Source: UMGS172 sp045649545 (lineage in GTDB: Bacteria > Bacillota > Clostridia > Oscillospirales > Acutalibacteraceae). Taken from it: 32,433 nucleotides of DNA. A program made the position numbers and the translations under genes. Shown piece by piece: positions 25,946 to 32,433 of this stretch (position 1 is the first letter of the stretch; each line of letters opens with the position of its first letter). The stretch lies in NCBI GenBank assembly GCA_045649545.1, contig JAZRQE010000048.1, positions 1-32,433 of the forward strand, given 5' to 3'. The notes below the pieces were generated by a model. It ran no database searches, was not told the origin of the DNA, and saw only the letters and a list, made by a program, of their open reading frames with translations.

Positions 25946-27157
25946 TTAGTCGATAAACTTATCGTGAACTGCCTGCATACCCTTTTCGCAGTCCTCAACA
26001 TCAACGATAACAGAAATCTTAATTTCTGAAGTTGAAATCATATGGATATTGATGCCGACATCAGCCAAAGCTTCAAACATCTTGGATGCAACACCGGGGT
26101 GAGTTTCCATACCGGCACCAACGATAGAAAGCTTGCCTGCATTCTCATTAATAACAACCTTATCGTAGTTAACCTGAGTTTTAATAGCCTCTAAAGCCTC
26201 GGTAGTATCCTTAAGCTGATTCTTCGGAACGGTGAAGGTAATATCTTTTGTGCCATCGCGGCCAACCGACTGCAAAATAATGTCAACATTAACATTCTTG
26301 CGACCCAACTGATTGAAAACCTTAAAAGCGATACCGGGGGTATCCTTCAAACCAATGATTGAAACAAGTACGATGTCCTTATCAACTGCGACACCTTTAA
26401 CGAGCATTTTTTCCATATTAACAGTCTCCTTAACTATTGTACCGGGCACAGTACTCTCTAAACTTGAGCGTACTTCAAGCTCAACGGCGTATTTTTTGGC
26501 CATTTCGACCGAACGGTTATTAAGCACCTGTGCACCGAGGGTTGCTAATTCAAGCATCTCGTCATAGGTGATTTCATCCATTTTTTTAGCAGTCTTGACT
26601 TTTCTCGGGTCGGCGGTATAAACACCGTCAACGTCGGTATAAATCTGACAAAGGTCAGCATTCATAGATGCGGCAATTGCAACAGCACTGGTGTCCGAGC
26701 CGCCACGACCGAGAGTTGTAATATCGTCATACTTATTTAAGCCTTGGAAACCGGCAACGATAACGATGTTGCGTTTATCAAGCTCACGTCTGATTCTCTC
26801 GGAATTAACACGCTTAATGCGTGCTAAAGAATACTTAGAGTCGGTCTGGAAACCTGCCTGCCATCCGAGTAACGAAACAGCAGGATAACCCAACTTTTCA
26901 ATAGCCATTGCAAGCAAGGATATTGAAATCTGTTCGCCCGACGCCAACAACATATCCATCTCACGCTTGGATGCACCGTTGGGGTTGATTTCCTTTGCCT
27001 TTGCAATCAAGTCATCGGTTGTATCGCCCTGAGCCGACACAACAACTACAACCTCATTGCCCTTTTTGTAGTCCTCGATAATGATGTTGGCAACGTTAAA
27101 AACGTGCTCGGCATCCTTAACCGACGAACCGCCGAATTTTTTTACTATCAGAGCCAT
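25946..27157 (-). CDS. Aspartate kinase with nested beta-subunit start
   Basis: The 403-residue aspartokinase phosphorylates L-aspartate, the first step to threonine, methionine, lysine and diaminopimelate. The kinase signature KFGGSSV is at residues 7-13, with TTLGRGGSDTSA (147-158) and TDVDGVYTADPR (174-185). Two C-terminal ACT domains follow (from about 260 and 340), with AGMETHPGVASKMFEAL near the end, as in the lysine/threonine-feedback enzymes LysC and ThrD. An in-frame ATG at residue 248 with a strong ribosome site would yield a separate 156-residue ACT-only beta subunit, as in B. subtilis aspartokinase II. It is the last gene of thrR-hom-ask, which favours a threonine-branch role. The hom-ask gap is 34 bases. 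Confidence 0.96.
   Translation of the reverse strand: MALIVKKFGGSSVKDAEHVFNVANIIIEDYKKGNEVVVVVSAQGDTTDDLIAKAKEINPNGASKREMDMLLASGEQISISLLAMAIEKLGYPAVSLLGWQAGFQTDSKYSLARIKRVNSERIRRELDKRNIVIVAGFQGLNKYDDITTLGRGGSDTSAVAIAASMNADLCQIYTDVDGVYTADPRKVKTAKKMDEITYDEMLELATLGAQVLNNRSVEMAKKYAVELEVRSSLESTVPGTIVKETVNMEKMLVKGVAVDKDIVLVSIIGLKDTPGIAFKVFNQLGRKNVNVDIILQSVGRDGTKDITFTVPKNQLKDTTEALEAIKTQVNYDKVVINENAGKLSIVGAGMETHPGVASKMFEALADVGINIHMISTSEIKISVIVDVEDCEKGMQAVHDKFID
26414..26431 (-). promoter_or_regulatory. Internal ribosome binding site for aspartokinase beta subunit
   Basis: Inside the aspartokinase gene, AAGGAG (26426-26431) lies nine bases before an in-frame ATG (26414-26416), codon 248. The product would be 156 residues covering both ACT domains. 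The position matches the known alpha/beta overlap of Bacillus aspartokinase II, where the beta subunit starts near residue 247. Confidence 0.6.
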
Positions 27158-27191
27158 TTTTCACACTTTCCTTTCAAGCTCAAATATACTT

Positions 27192-28427
27192 TTAATCAAA
27201 TATACGCAAAGTAGAAATTATTGTTCCGGGAAGTTTTTCCAACTGACTTAACAATGTTTTTTCAGTAGCATACGGAGTAATAAACGCAATTTCATCCTGC
27301 GGTTCACCGTTACGACCCAGAACCAAAATTTCACCAAACTGCTTTTCAGCCTCCAGCTTTACACATTCACGGCATTTATCTGCCTTTATGCGAACATACA
27401 ATTTAACGGTATCTTCCTTGTGGTCGGTAAGGAAATCATCCTCAACGTGTTCCCAAGAAAGGTACTTTCTGGCCTCCAAATGCTTAACACAGTCAACAAT
27501 ATCGGCAACAACGGCACTTGCGGTAGGAAGTTTACCCGCACCTCTGCCGTAGAACATAACGTCACCGACAGCGTCACCGCGAACAAGCACAGCGTTGAAC
27601 ACATCGTCAACATTAGCTAAAACGTGTTTACGGCTGACCATTGCGGGATAAACAGTAACAAAGCACTTTCCATCTTCATCCCTTTTTGCCCGACCGATTA
27701 ACTTAATAACCGCACCGGCATAATCGGCATAAGCCGTATCTGCTGAAGTGATTTTGGTAATACCCTCGGTGTAAATTGCATTGGGATTAACGTGTTTACC
27801 AAACGCCAACGCCGCCAAAATACAAATCTTACGGCAGGCATCATGCCCCTCAATATCGGCTGTAGGGTCTTTTTCGGCATAACCCAAACGCTGTGCATCA
27901 GCCAATGCTTCCTCAAAGGTAACACCCTTTGCAATCATTTGGGTCATAATATAGTTGGTAGTGCCGTTTAAAATGCCCTGCACTTCAAACATATCGTTAG
28001 CCGATAAGCACTGCACAATCGGACGAAGTACGGGGATACCGCCACCAACGCTTGCTTCGAAAAGATAGTTAACATTCTTTTCCTCGGCAATTTTCAAAAG
28101 CTCACTGCCCTTTTCGGCAACCAATTCCTTATTAGAGGTAACAACGCTTTTGCCCGCCTCTAACAATGACTTTGTAAACTCATATGCAGGATGAAGCCCG
28201 CCCATAACCTCGGCAACAACTTTTACGTCGGGGTCGTTAAGGATAATATTAAAATCCTTAGTAAATTTATCGCTATAAGAAAGACCGGGAAACTCCCTCA
28301 AATCAAGTATGTATTTAATATTAACACCGTTTTTGGCACGTTTTTCAATCAAATCGGCATTTTTAATTAAAACTTCGGCAACACCTGAACCTACAACGCC
28401 GTGTCCCATAATTGCTATATCAATCAT
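27192..28427 (-). CDS. hom: Homoserine dehydrogenase
   Basis: The 411-residue enzyme reduces aspartate semialdehyde to homoserine, the branch point to threonine and methionine. The N-terminal nucleotide fold has GHGVVGSGV (8-16). The catalytic domain shows EASVGGGIPVLRP, GILNGTTNYIM and the GYAEKDPTADIEGHDACRK signature of the family. A C-terminal ACT-like regulatory domain (about 345-411) is the usual site of threonine inhibition. The start ATG has CGGAGAA upstream. It lies 13 bases after thrR and 34 before the aspartokinase gene, so all three are one transcript from 28917-28945. Confidence 0.97.
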   Translation of the reverse strand: MIDIAIMGHGVVGSGVAEVLIKNADLIEKRAKNGVNIKYILDLREFPGLSYSDKFTKDFNIILNDPDVKVVAEVMGGLHPAYEFTKSLLEAGKSVVTSNKELVAEKGSELLKIAEEKNVNYLFEASVGGGIPVLRPIVQCLSANDMFEVQGILNGTTNYIMTQMIAKGVTFEEALADAQRLGYAEKDPTADIEGHDACRKICILAALAFGKHVNPNAIYTEGITKITSADTAYADYAGAVIKLIGRAKRDEDGKCFVTVYPAMVSRKHVLANVDDVFNAVLVRGDAVGDVMFYGRGAGKLPTASAVVADIVDCVKHLEARKYLSWEHVEDDFLTDHKEDTVKLYVRIKADKCRECVKLEAEKQFGEILVLGRNGEPQDEIAFITPYATEKTLLSQLEKLPGTIISTLRIFD

Positions 28428-28440
28428 TCATATTCTCCGT

Positions 28441-28875
28441 TCATTTTTCATGTATCTGTTTAACCGAAAGAACGCCGTCCAACGCGGCTAAATCATTAAG
28501 CATCTGCGAGGCACTGAAACCCTCATCCGAAATGCGAAACGAAACCGAGAAGGAGGCAATCCCGTTAACCGGTAACCCTTGGTTAACCGTAAGCAGATTG
28601 GCTTTCAAACTGTAAAGATGCTGTAAAAAGGACGATAACACACCTGCTTTGTCCCTCAAAGACGCCTGTAAAGACACCGTCTGCCCTAAAGAATTGGAAT
28701 ATTCGAAAACCGAATCCTTATACTTATAATAAGCACTTCTGGATATGCCGCACATTCGTGAGGCGTCGGTTGCGGTTTTTGCTTCACCCGATGCGATTAG
28801 CCTTTTTGCCTGCATTACTTTTTGAAAAACTTCAGGTAAAGCCTGAGAGCTAACCAACAACATTTCCTGCTCCAA
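28441..28875 (-). CDS. thrR: ACT-domain regulator ThrR/PheB (UPF0735)
   Basis: The 144-residue protein has an N-terminal helix-turn-helix-like region (TDASRMCGISRSAYYKYKDSVF, about 36-57) and a C-terminal ACT domain (about 68-144). This matches the UPF0735 family, PheB of B. subtilis, which has been described as ThrR, a repressor of the threonine pathway genes hom and thrD. Here it heads an operon with exactly those two targets, so autoregulation by an amino acid bound to the ACT domain is likely. I accept the TTG start at 28875: AGGTGG lies at good distance and the resulting N-terminus aligns with PheB, whereas ATG 28863 has a crowded site. Confidence 0.88.
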   Translation of the reverse strand: MEQEMLLVSSQALPEVFQKVMQAKRLIASGEAKTATDASRMCGISRSAYYKYKDSVFEYSNSLGQTVSLQASLRDKAGVLSSFLQHLYSLKANLLTVNQGLPVNGIASFSVSFRISDEGFSASQMLNDLAALDGVLSVKQIHEK

Positions 28876-28916
28876 AAATATCCACCTGCCGTAAACACTG
28901 TATTTATGTGAATTAC

Positions 28917-28945
28917 ACTATACCACATTAAAGTGCTAATTGCAA
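28917..28945 (-). promoter_or_regulatory. Sigma-A promoter of thrR-hom-aspartokinase
   Basis: On the minus strand TTGCAA (28940-28945), a 17-bp spacer and TATAGT (28917-28922). The leader is only about 35 nt, too short for a T-box or riboswitch, so control probably acts at the promoter, for example by ThrR. Confidence 0.83.
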
Positions 28946-28971
28946 GTATATTTTTAATATTTTATTATATT

Positions 28972-29000
28972 TTGACAATAACATATATAAACTTAAGAAT
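28972..29000 (+). promoter_or_regulatory. Candidate promoter of the ytvI-like gene
   Basis: TTGACA (28972-28977), a 17-bp spacer and AAGAAT (28995-29000). The -35 is perfect, the -10 weak. It is divergent from the thrR promoter. A sporulation sigma factor could be used instead, but I could not identify a convincing one. Confidence 0.5.
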
Positions 29001-29034
29001 TTTGGATATTTTTTGTGAATTGTGGTGATTTAAT

Positions 29035-30132
29035 TTGACAACCGAAGGGCAGAAAAACCTTATTATAAAAGCCGTTTTCTACGCATTGATAATAGGTCTG
29101 ATTTTTCTTTCGTTTAAACTTTTCTTCGGTCCGTTGTTGCCGTTTTTATTAGCAGTTGCTTTGGTTTTGAGCCTGCAACCGCTGGTAACCTTCCTTCACC
29201 GCAAATTTAAAATAAAACGCAACCCCGTTTCCGTTGCTTTAGTGCTGACGGTTTACATTGTGACAATCGGAATTACAGTTTGGCTTGCACGGATGCTTTA
29301 TATACAATTAACCGACATTTTAAGCTCTTCGCCGACGTATTTCGACACTATCACCGCCGAGCTTACCGCTATTATGAACCGCATAAGTTTAATTTTAGGC
29401 AAAATGCCCGACATCGGCAACGGTTGGCTAAAGGATATACCCCACACGGCATTAAAATCGGCAGTTGAAAAACTGGGTGTCGGTGCAACCGAAGTTGCCA
29501 CAAATTTTGCTGCAGGTATTCCATCATTTTTACTGTCGGCGGCAGTAATGATAATCGCCAGCATTTACATTGCCAAGGATTATACGGCGTTCATAGAGTA
29601 TATGCACTCAATTGTACCAAAAAAAATAATCCAAAAATTCATCAATATCAAAAAAACAGTTTTGAGCCGAGTAGCCAAACTGTTAAAAGGCTATCTTTTG
29701 ATAATAATAATCACCTTTTTTGAACTGTTTGTAGGACTTTCTGTGTTAAACGTAAAATACGCTCTGATAATCGCCACCGCAACCGCACTGATTGACATTT
29801 TGCCGGTATTAGGTTCAGGTACAGTGCTTATCCCGTGGGCGGTTTTTTCGGCATTAAGCGGTAACCCATCGAGAGCCATTGGACTAGCAACGCTTTATGT
29901 CCTAATTACAACCATACGCAATATAATTGAGCCGAAAATCATCGGTGCAAAGTTAGGGATACACCCCGTTTTCAGTTTGGCTATAACATTTTTAGGGTTA
30001 AAATTATTCGGTGCTGTAGGTATATTTTTAGCACCTGTAATTGCAGTTGCAGTAAAAAGCCTGTTAGAACTTAAATACGGACAACCTGAAACAACCGAAA
30101 CAGAAAACACGACAAATAAAAAGCCTCAATAA
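29035..30132 (+). CDS. ytvI: AI-2E/YtvI-family sporulation membrane protein
   Basis: The 365-residue membrane protein of the AI-2E (PerM/YtvI) family has two N-terminal helix pairs, a soluble middle (about 95-160) and four or more C-terminal helices. The C-terminal block has the family segments DILPVLGSGTVLIPWA, IIEPKIIGAKLGIHPVFSL and GLKLFGAVGIFLAPV, closest in my reading to the sporulation protein YtvI rather than to autoinducer-2 exporters. Its transport substrate and exact sporulation role are unknown in the family. The start is TTG at 29035 with GGTGA six bases upstream; no ATG is available nearby. A group II intron inserted 19 bases past its stop codon now separates it from what was probably its own terminator. 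Confidence 0.82.
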   Translation: MTTEGQKNLIIKAVFYALIIGLIFLSFKLFFGPLLPFLLAVALVLSLQPLVTFLHRKFKIKRNPVSVALVLTVYIVTIGITVWLARMLYIQLTDILSSSPTYFDTITAELTAIMNRISLILGKMPDIGNGWLKDIPHTALKSAVEKLGVGATEVATNFAAGIPSFLLSAAVMIIASIYIAKDYTAFIEYMHSIVPKKIIQKFINIKKTVLSRVAKLLKGYLLIIIITFFELFVGLSVLNVKYALIIATATALIDILPVLGSGTVLIPWAVFSALSGNPSRAIGLATLYVLITTIRNIIEPKIIGAKLGIHPVFSLAITFLGLKLFGAVGIFLAPVIAVAVKSLLELKYGQPETTETENTTNKKPQ

Positions 30133-30137
30133 AGGCT
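30117..30137 (-). terminator. Small minus-strand terminator overlapping the ytvI stop
   Basis: On the minus strand AGCCT-TTATTG-AGGCT is followed by TTTTTATTT. The stem is only 5 bp, but the T-run is good. It could stop transcripts leaving the group II intron before they run antisense through ytvI. Confidence 0.42.
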
Positions 30138-30184
30138 GATTCTCATAAATAATCGAGTAGGGTGAAATAAATCCACCCTCTCAC

Positions 30185-30216
30185 ACCACCGTACGTGCCG
30201 TTCGGCATACGGCGGT
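30185..30216 (-). ncRNA. Group II intron domain V
   Basis: On the minus strand the 32-nt element folds as a 9-bp lower stem (ACCGCCGTA / TACGGTGGT), a 2-nt CG bulge on the 3' side, a 4-bp upper stem (TGCC/GGCA) and a GAAC tetraloop. The catalytic triad is CGC with the expected G-U wobble in the middle. CGC instead of AGC is typical of group IIC introns. The canonical geometry suggests the ribozyme core is intact. Confidence 0.88.
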
Positions 30217-30227
30217 TCAATTCAAAA

Positions 30228-31496
30228 TTAAATATGTGCTACCTTTAGGTAGTAATCGTAAATACTGACTAAGCCTCGCTTGGTCAGTATTTCTTTTGAA
30301 ATTGCTCTTTTAAGAACGGACTTTTGTGCTACAAATTGGTAATGGTCTCCCCAATTTGCAACCTTGTGTGCAATCCATTTTGGAACGCCAAGTTTTAAAA
30401 GTCCCCATTCTCTTTTATAGGCTACCTTCCACTGTTTCCATATTATCACCCTTATCATCGTTCTCAAATGTTCATCTATGCTTTTAAGTTTTTGTTTCAT
30501 TGAGCCTATTCTGAAATAGTTAATCCACCCTCTTGTTACCTCATTAATTTTCTTAATTCGGTAAGTGAGGTCAATGCTTAGACTTCTTTTGCATAGTGCT
30601 TTTAGTTTTATCTTAAACTTGTTTACAGAGTCCTCGTGCGGTCTTGCTTTCCATTCGGTTTTGTCTTTCCAAAATCCAAATCCAAGATATTTTAGTTTGC
30701 TTGGTGGGGTAATCTTTGTTTTTGTCGCATTTACCTTTAATCCAAGCTCCTTTTCTATCCACTTTGTTATGGAATACATTACCCTTGTTGCTGCCGCTTT
30801 GCTTTTTACTACAATTACTACATCATCTGCGTATCTTGTAAAGTGCTGTCCACGGCTTTCAAGCTCTTTATCAAGTTCATTCAGCATTATGTTGCTGAGT
30901 AAAGGGGATAAATTTCCACCTTGGGGTGTCCCTATGTCTGTTGGTTTGTATATGCCGTTCTCCATAACACCCGCTTTGAGATATTTTCTAATTAAAGACT
31001 CTGTATCTCCGTCGTGTATTACTCTACCGACATAGCTCATCAACTTGTCTTGCGGTACATTGTCAAAGAATTTCTCAAGGTCAATATCTACTACCCATAA
31101 ATATCCGTCATTAAAATATTCAAGCAGTTTCACTATGGCTTGTTCGCACCTTCTGTTAGGTCTAAAACCATAACTGTAGTCGCTGAATGTCGGCTCAAAT
31201 ATTGGGGTTAGTATTTGCGTTATTGCTTGTTCTATTACTCTGTCAATTACCGTGGGAATACCAAGTTTTCTTACTCCGCCGTTTGGTTTAGGTATTTCTA
31301 CCCTTTTTACAGGTTGTGGTTTGTAGGTTCTTGTTCGGATTTGTTCCTTAATGCAGTTCCAATTCTCTTGCATATATTCTTCAAGTTCTTGGACTGTAAC
31401 GCCGTCCACACCGCCTGCACCTTTGTTTGCATAAACTTTTTTGTAGGCTGTTTTGATGTTTTCGTTACTCAGTATTCTTTCAAGCATTTCTGACAT
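30228..31496 (-). CDS. ltrA: Group II intron reverse transcriptase/maturase
   Basis: The 422-residue intron-encoded protein assists splicing and copies the intron RNA into DNA. The reverse transcriptase domain has VDIDLEKFFDNV (136-147), TPQGGNLSPLLSNIML (190-205) and the catalytic YADD at 222-225. The maturase (X) domain follows, with RGWINYFRIGS typical of its end region. There is no C-terminal HNH endonuclease (no Cys-pair/HNH cluster after the maturase domain), which fits the class C or other endonuclease-free lineages that insert using a replication fork or single-stranded DNA. The frame is open from start to stop with no disruption. AGGAG lies 12 bases before the ATG, somewhat far; the ATG three codons later is a possible start. 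Confidence 0.95.
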   Translation of the reverse strand: MSEMLERILSNENIKTAYKKVYANKGAGGVDGVTVQELEEYMQENWNCIKEQIRTRTYKPQPVKRVEIPKPNGGVRKLGIPTVIDRVIEQAITQILTPIFEPTFSDYSYGFRPNRRCEQAIVKLLEYFNDGYLWVVDIDLEKFFDNVPQDKLMSYVGRVIHDGDTESLIRKYLKAGVMENGIYKPTDIGTPQGGNLSPLLSNIMLNELDKELESRGQHFTRYADDVVIVVKSKAAATRVMYSITKWIEKELGLKVNATKTKITPPSKLKYLGFGFWKDKTEWKARPHEDSVNKFKIKLKALCKRSLSIDLTYRIKKINEVTRGWINYFRIGSMKQKLKSIDEHLRTMIRVIIWKQWKVAYKREWGLLKLGVPKWIAHKVANWGDHYQFVAQKSVLKRAISKEILTKRGLVSIYDYYLKVAHI

Positions 31497-31993
31497 ATTC
31501 CGTCTCTTCTCCTTTCCGCTTCTAAGTCATCTTTGCCTTATGTTGTAATGTTTCCACAAGGATACGCCTTGCTACCACATTCTGTCGGGCTTATGCTTAG
31601 AACATACATTTTAAATTGACGCTTTGAATTGTTCAGTCCTTCCCGAAAAAAAATTTTTTATCGGTACTATGACCTCTGCTGACTTCTCATAGTTCGTTGT
31701 TACTACAGATTTTCCTGCCTATGAGACCTCACGGGATAAACCAATACTCTTTCCTCGTCTACCCTCTTAATTTACATACTTGGGTTACGGTTGCCTTTTG
31801 GACTTTGTTGCTACTAGCCAACTTATCCTCCAAGTATGCCTTAGTATTAAGTTTCTGTCCGTAGGGCTACGATTTCGCTATCCCTTCTTCTCGCCTACAC
31901 CTCACGATGTAAACCTTGGGAGTCGCTTTAGAGTTCGTCGGCAACTACGCCTCGGTGGACTTTCACCACAGAGCATTGATATGCCCGTCATAC
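31497..31993 (-). ncRNA. 5' ribozyme part of the group II intron (domains I-III)
   Basis: This stretch of nearly 500 bases between the intron 5' end and the reverse transcriptase start holds no plausible gene. It begins GTATGACGGGC and contains a GTGGTGAAAGTCCAC hairpin, a motif I associate with domain I of bacterial group II introns. I did not fold the remainder; EBS/IBS pairings are not determined. Confidence 0.65.
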
Positions 31994-32035
31994 TAATAAA
32001 ACCCCGACAGACTAAAAATCTGTCGGGGCTTTCAC
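31994..32035. terminator. Bidirectional terminator used as intron insertion site
   Basis: CCCCGACAGA (32002-32011) and TCTGTCGGGG (32019-32028) form a perfect 10-bp stem. On the minus strand it is followed by TTTTATTA and then directly by the intron 5' end. On the plus strand it is followed by CTTTCACTTTTTT. Before the intron arrived it would have lain about 28 bases after the ytvI stop codon, so it is probably the native ytvI terminator, serving also the RAYT remnant on the other strand. Confidence 0.88.
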
Positions 32036-32067
32036 TTTTTTACTGCTTTATTACCCAAAATATGCAC

Positions 32068-32419
32068 TTATTCTTCTATGTATAATTCATCACAGTGCCA
32101 CCGTATAGGGTTTTCGTAGATGTATTTTATATGTTTTTCGTAATCTTCACGATTTCTAATAATATGGTCGTAAAAACGAGCCTGCCAAATATTTTTGCCA
32201 CACTCCTTATTGCAAAAACGCTTAAATGTAGACACGAATTGTGAACACATATTGTTCGCTCTTTCAACATTTGTAGGGACAGGCGTCCTCGACTGTCCCT
32301 ACAACGTGAGATAGAACGCCTCGCCTACCCTGTGTACATATCGTTATAAAATATACACCGGTACTATTGTAATCAAAACTTTGGTGTCTTGGTGTTTTCC
32401 GCTTTTTTAATTCATCCAT
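32068..32419 (-). pseudogene. RAYT (Y1 transposase) remnant lacking its catalytic core
   Basis: Two reading frames on the minus strand are parts of one REP-associated tyrosine transposase. The N-terminal part (ATG 32419 to stop 32264, 51 residues) contains KRKTPRHQSFDYNSTGVYFI and TICTQGRRG, the typical opening. The C-terminal part, in another frame down to 32068, contains FVSTFKRFCNKECGKNIWQ, ARFYDHIIRNREDY and YIYENPIRW, the typical ending. The middle of the family, with the HUH motif (HIH) and the catalytic tyrosine, is missing. One extra A in TACAAATG shifts the frame; without it the two parts would join through a segment encoded by a REP-like palindrome. The gene cannot make an active transposase. 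Confidence 0.85.
32271..32304. repeat. REP-like palindrome inside the RAYT remnant
   Basis: TTGTAGGGACAG (32271-32282) and CTGTCCCTACAA (32293-32304) are perfect 12-base inverted arms around a 10-base loop. The GTAGGG...CCCTAC form resembles short palindromic repeats spread by RAYTs in gut Clostridia. It lies exactly where the two halves of the RAYT gene meet. Only one copy is present in this window. Confidence 0.75.
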
Positions 32420-32433
32420 TTTTACTATTCAAT

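Larger units (their letters stand above)
30152..31993 (-). mobile_element. Group II intron (IIC-like), antisense to ytvI
   Basis: This is an apparently complete intron of about 1.84 kb. The 5' end on the minus strand is GTATG (31993 downward), one mismatch from GUGYG. It lies eight bases past a terminator stem with the T-rich tract TTTTATTA, the target type of group IIC introns. The 3' end (30152) is CTACTCGAT, ending in AY, with a bulged A seven bases from the end in a domain VI hairpin (GGGTG/CACCC). Domain V is at 30185-30216. The reverse transcriptase gene lies in the usual place within domain IV. The roughly 500 bases from 31497 to 31993 hold domains I-III and no gene. Boundaries are by eye and could be off by a few bases. 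Confidence 0.85.

Noticed and set aside
30228..31496. Reverse transcriptase as a retron or diversity-generating (or defence) RT
   Set aside because: The maturase domain, IIC-like domain V next to it and clear intron ends make it a group II intron protein. No msr/msd, template repeat or effector gene is present.
1..32433. tRNA, rRNA, integrase attachment sites or prophage genes
   Set aside because: I scanned the intergenic gaps by eye and saw no CCA-ended cloverleaf, no rRNA motif, no integrase and no phage structural gene. A covariance-model search would be needed to exclude a cryptic small RNA.

Overview
The window looks like a chromosomal segment of a spore-forming member of the Clostridia, probably a gut-type Oscillospiraceae-like lineage. 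The evidence is spoIIE and a ytvI-like gene, a threonine T-box, the Firmicutes-type thrR-hom-aspartokinase operon, a ymfF/ymfH peptidase pair, strong AGGAG-type ribosome binding sites, TTG starts and sigma-A promoters with 17-bp spacers. Nearly all of it is tightly packed core genome. Only the last 2.3 kb is clearly mobile DNA.

Region 1 (1-8.4 kb, minus strand): a membrane protein, pth and mfd form one operon. It is followed by a separately promoted parvulin-like lipoprotein and then, behind a strong hairpin terminator, the M16 peptidase-family pair ymfF and ymfH (ymfH runs off the left edge). Region 2 (8.4-13.1 kb): a T-box leader controls thrS, which encodes a threonyl-tRNA synthetase lacking the N-terminal TGS domain. 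Convergent to it is spoIIE, whose upstream region carries Spo0A-box-like sequences. Region 3 (13.2-18.0 kb, minus): an apparent operon of alpha/beta hydrolase, a membrane-anchored MurF-like ligase, ddl and a CDF metal transporter, giving two consecutive steps of D-Ala-D-Ala supply and use. Region 4 (18.0-22.1 kb): a D-2-hydroxyacid dehydrogenase is divergent from an MBOAT + DHHW/AlgX-like pair, a probable module for O-acetylating a surface polymer. Region 5 (22.1-25.9 kb, plus): uvrB, then a cytoplasmic beta-helix protein resembling GH110 alpha-1,3-galactosidases, with a perfect palindrome over its -10 box. Region 6 (25.9-28.9 kb, minus): thrR-hom-aspartokinase, which commits aspartate to the threonine/methionine/lysine branch. 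The aspartokinase gene contains a strong internal ribosome binding site at the place where Bacillus aspartokinase II starts its beta subunit.

Region 7 (29.0-32.4 kb): a ytvI-like gene, then a complete-looking group II (IIC-like) intron inserted antisense between the ytvI stop codon and a bidirectional terminator, then the remains of a RAYT (REP-associated tyrosine transposase) gene. That gene has lost its catalytic core and carries a REP-like palindrome inside the reading frame.

I saw no tRNA, rRNA, CRISPR array or recognisable defence island. The most noteworthy items are the intron/terminator/RAYT-REP junction, the MurF whose substrate-binding domain is replaced by a membrane domain, the TGS-less ThrRS, the intracellular GH110-like protein and the nested aspartokinase start. 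None of these amounts to a clearly new multi-gene system.
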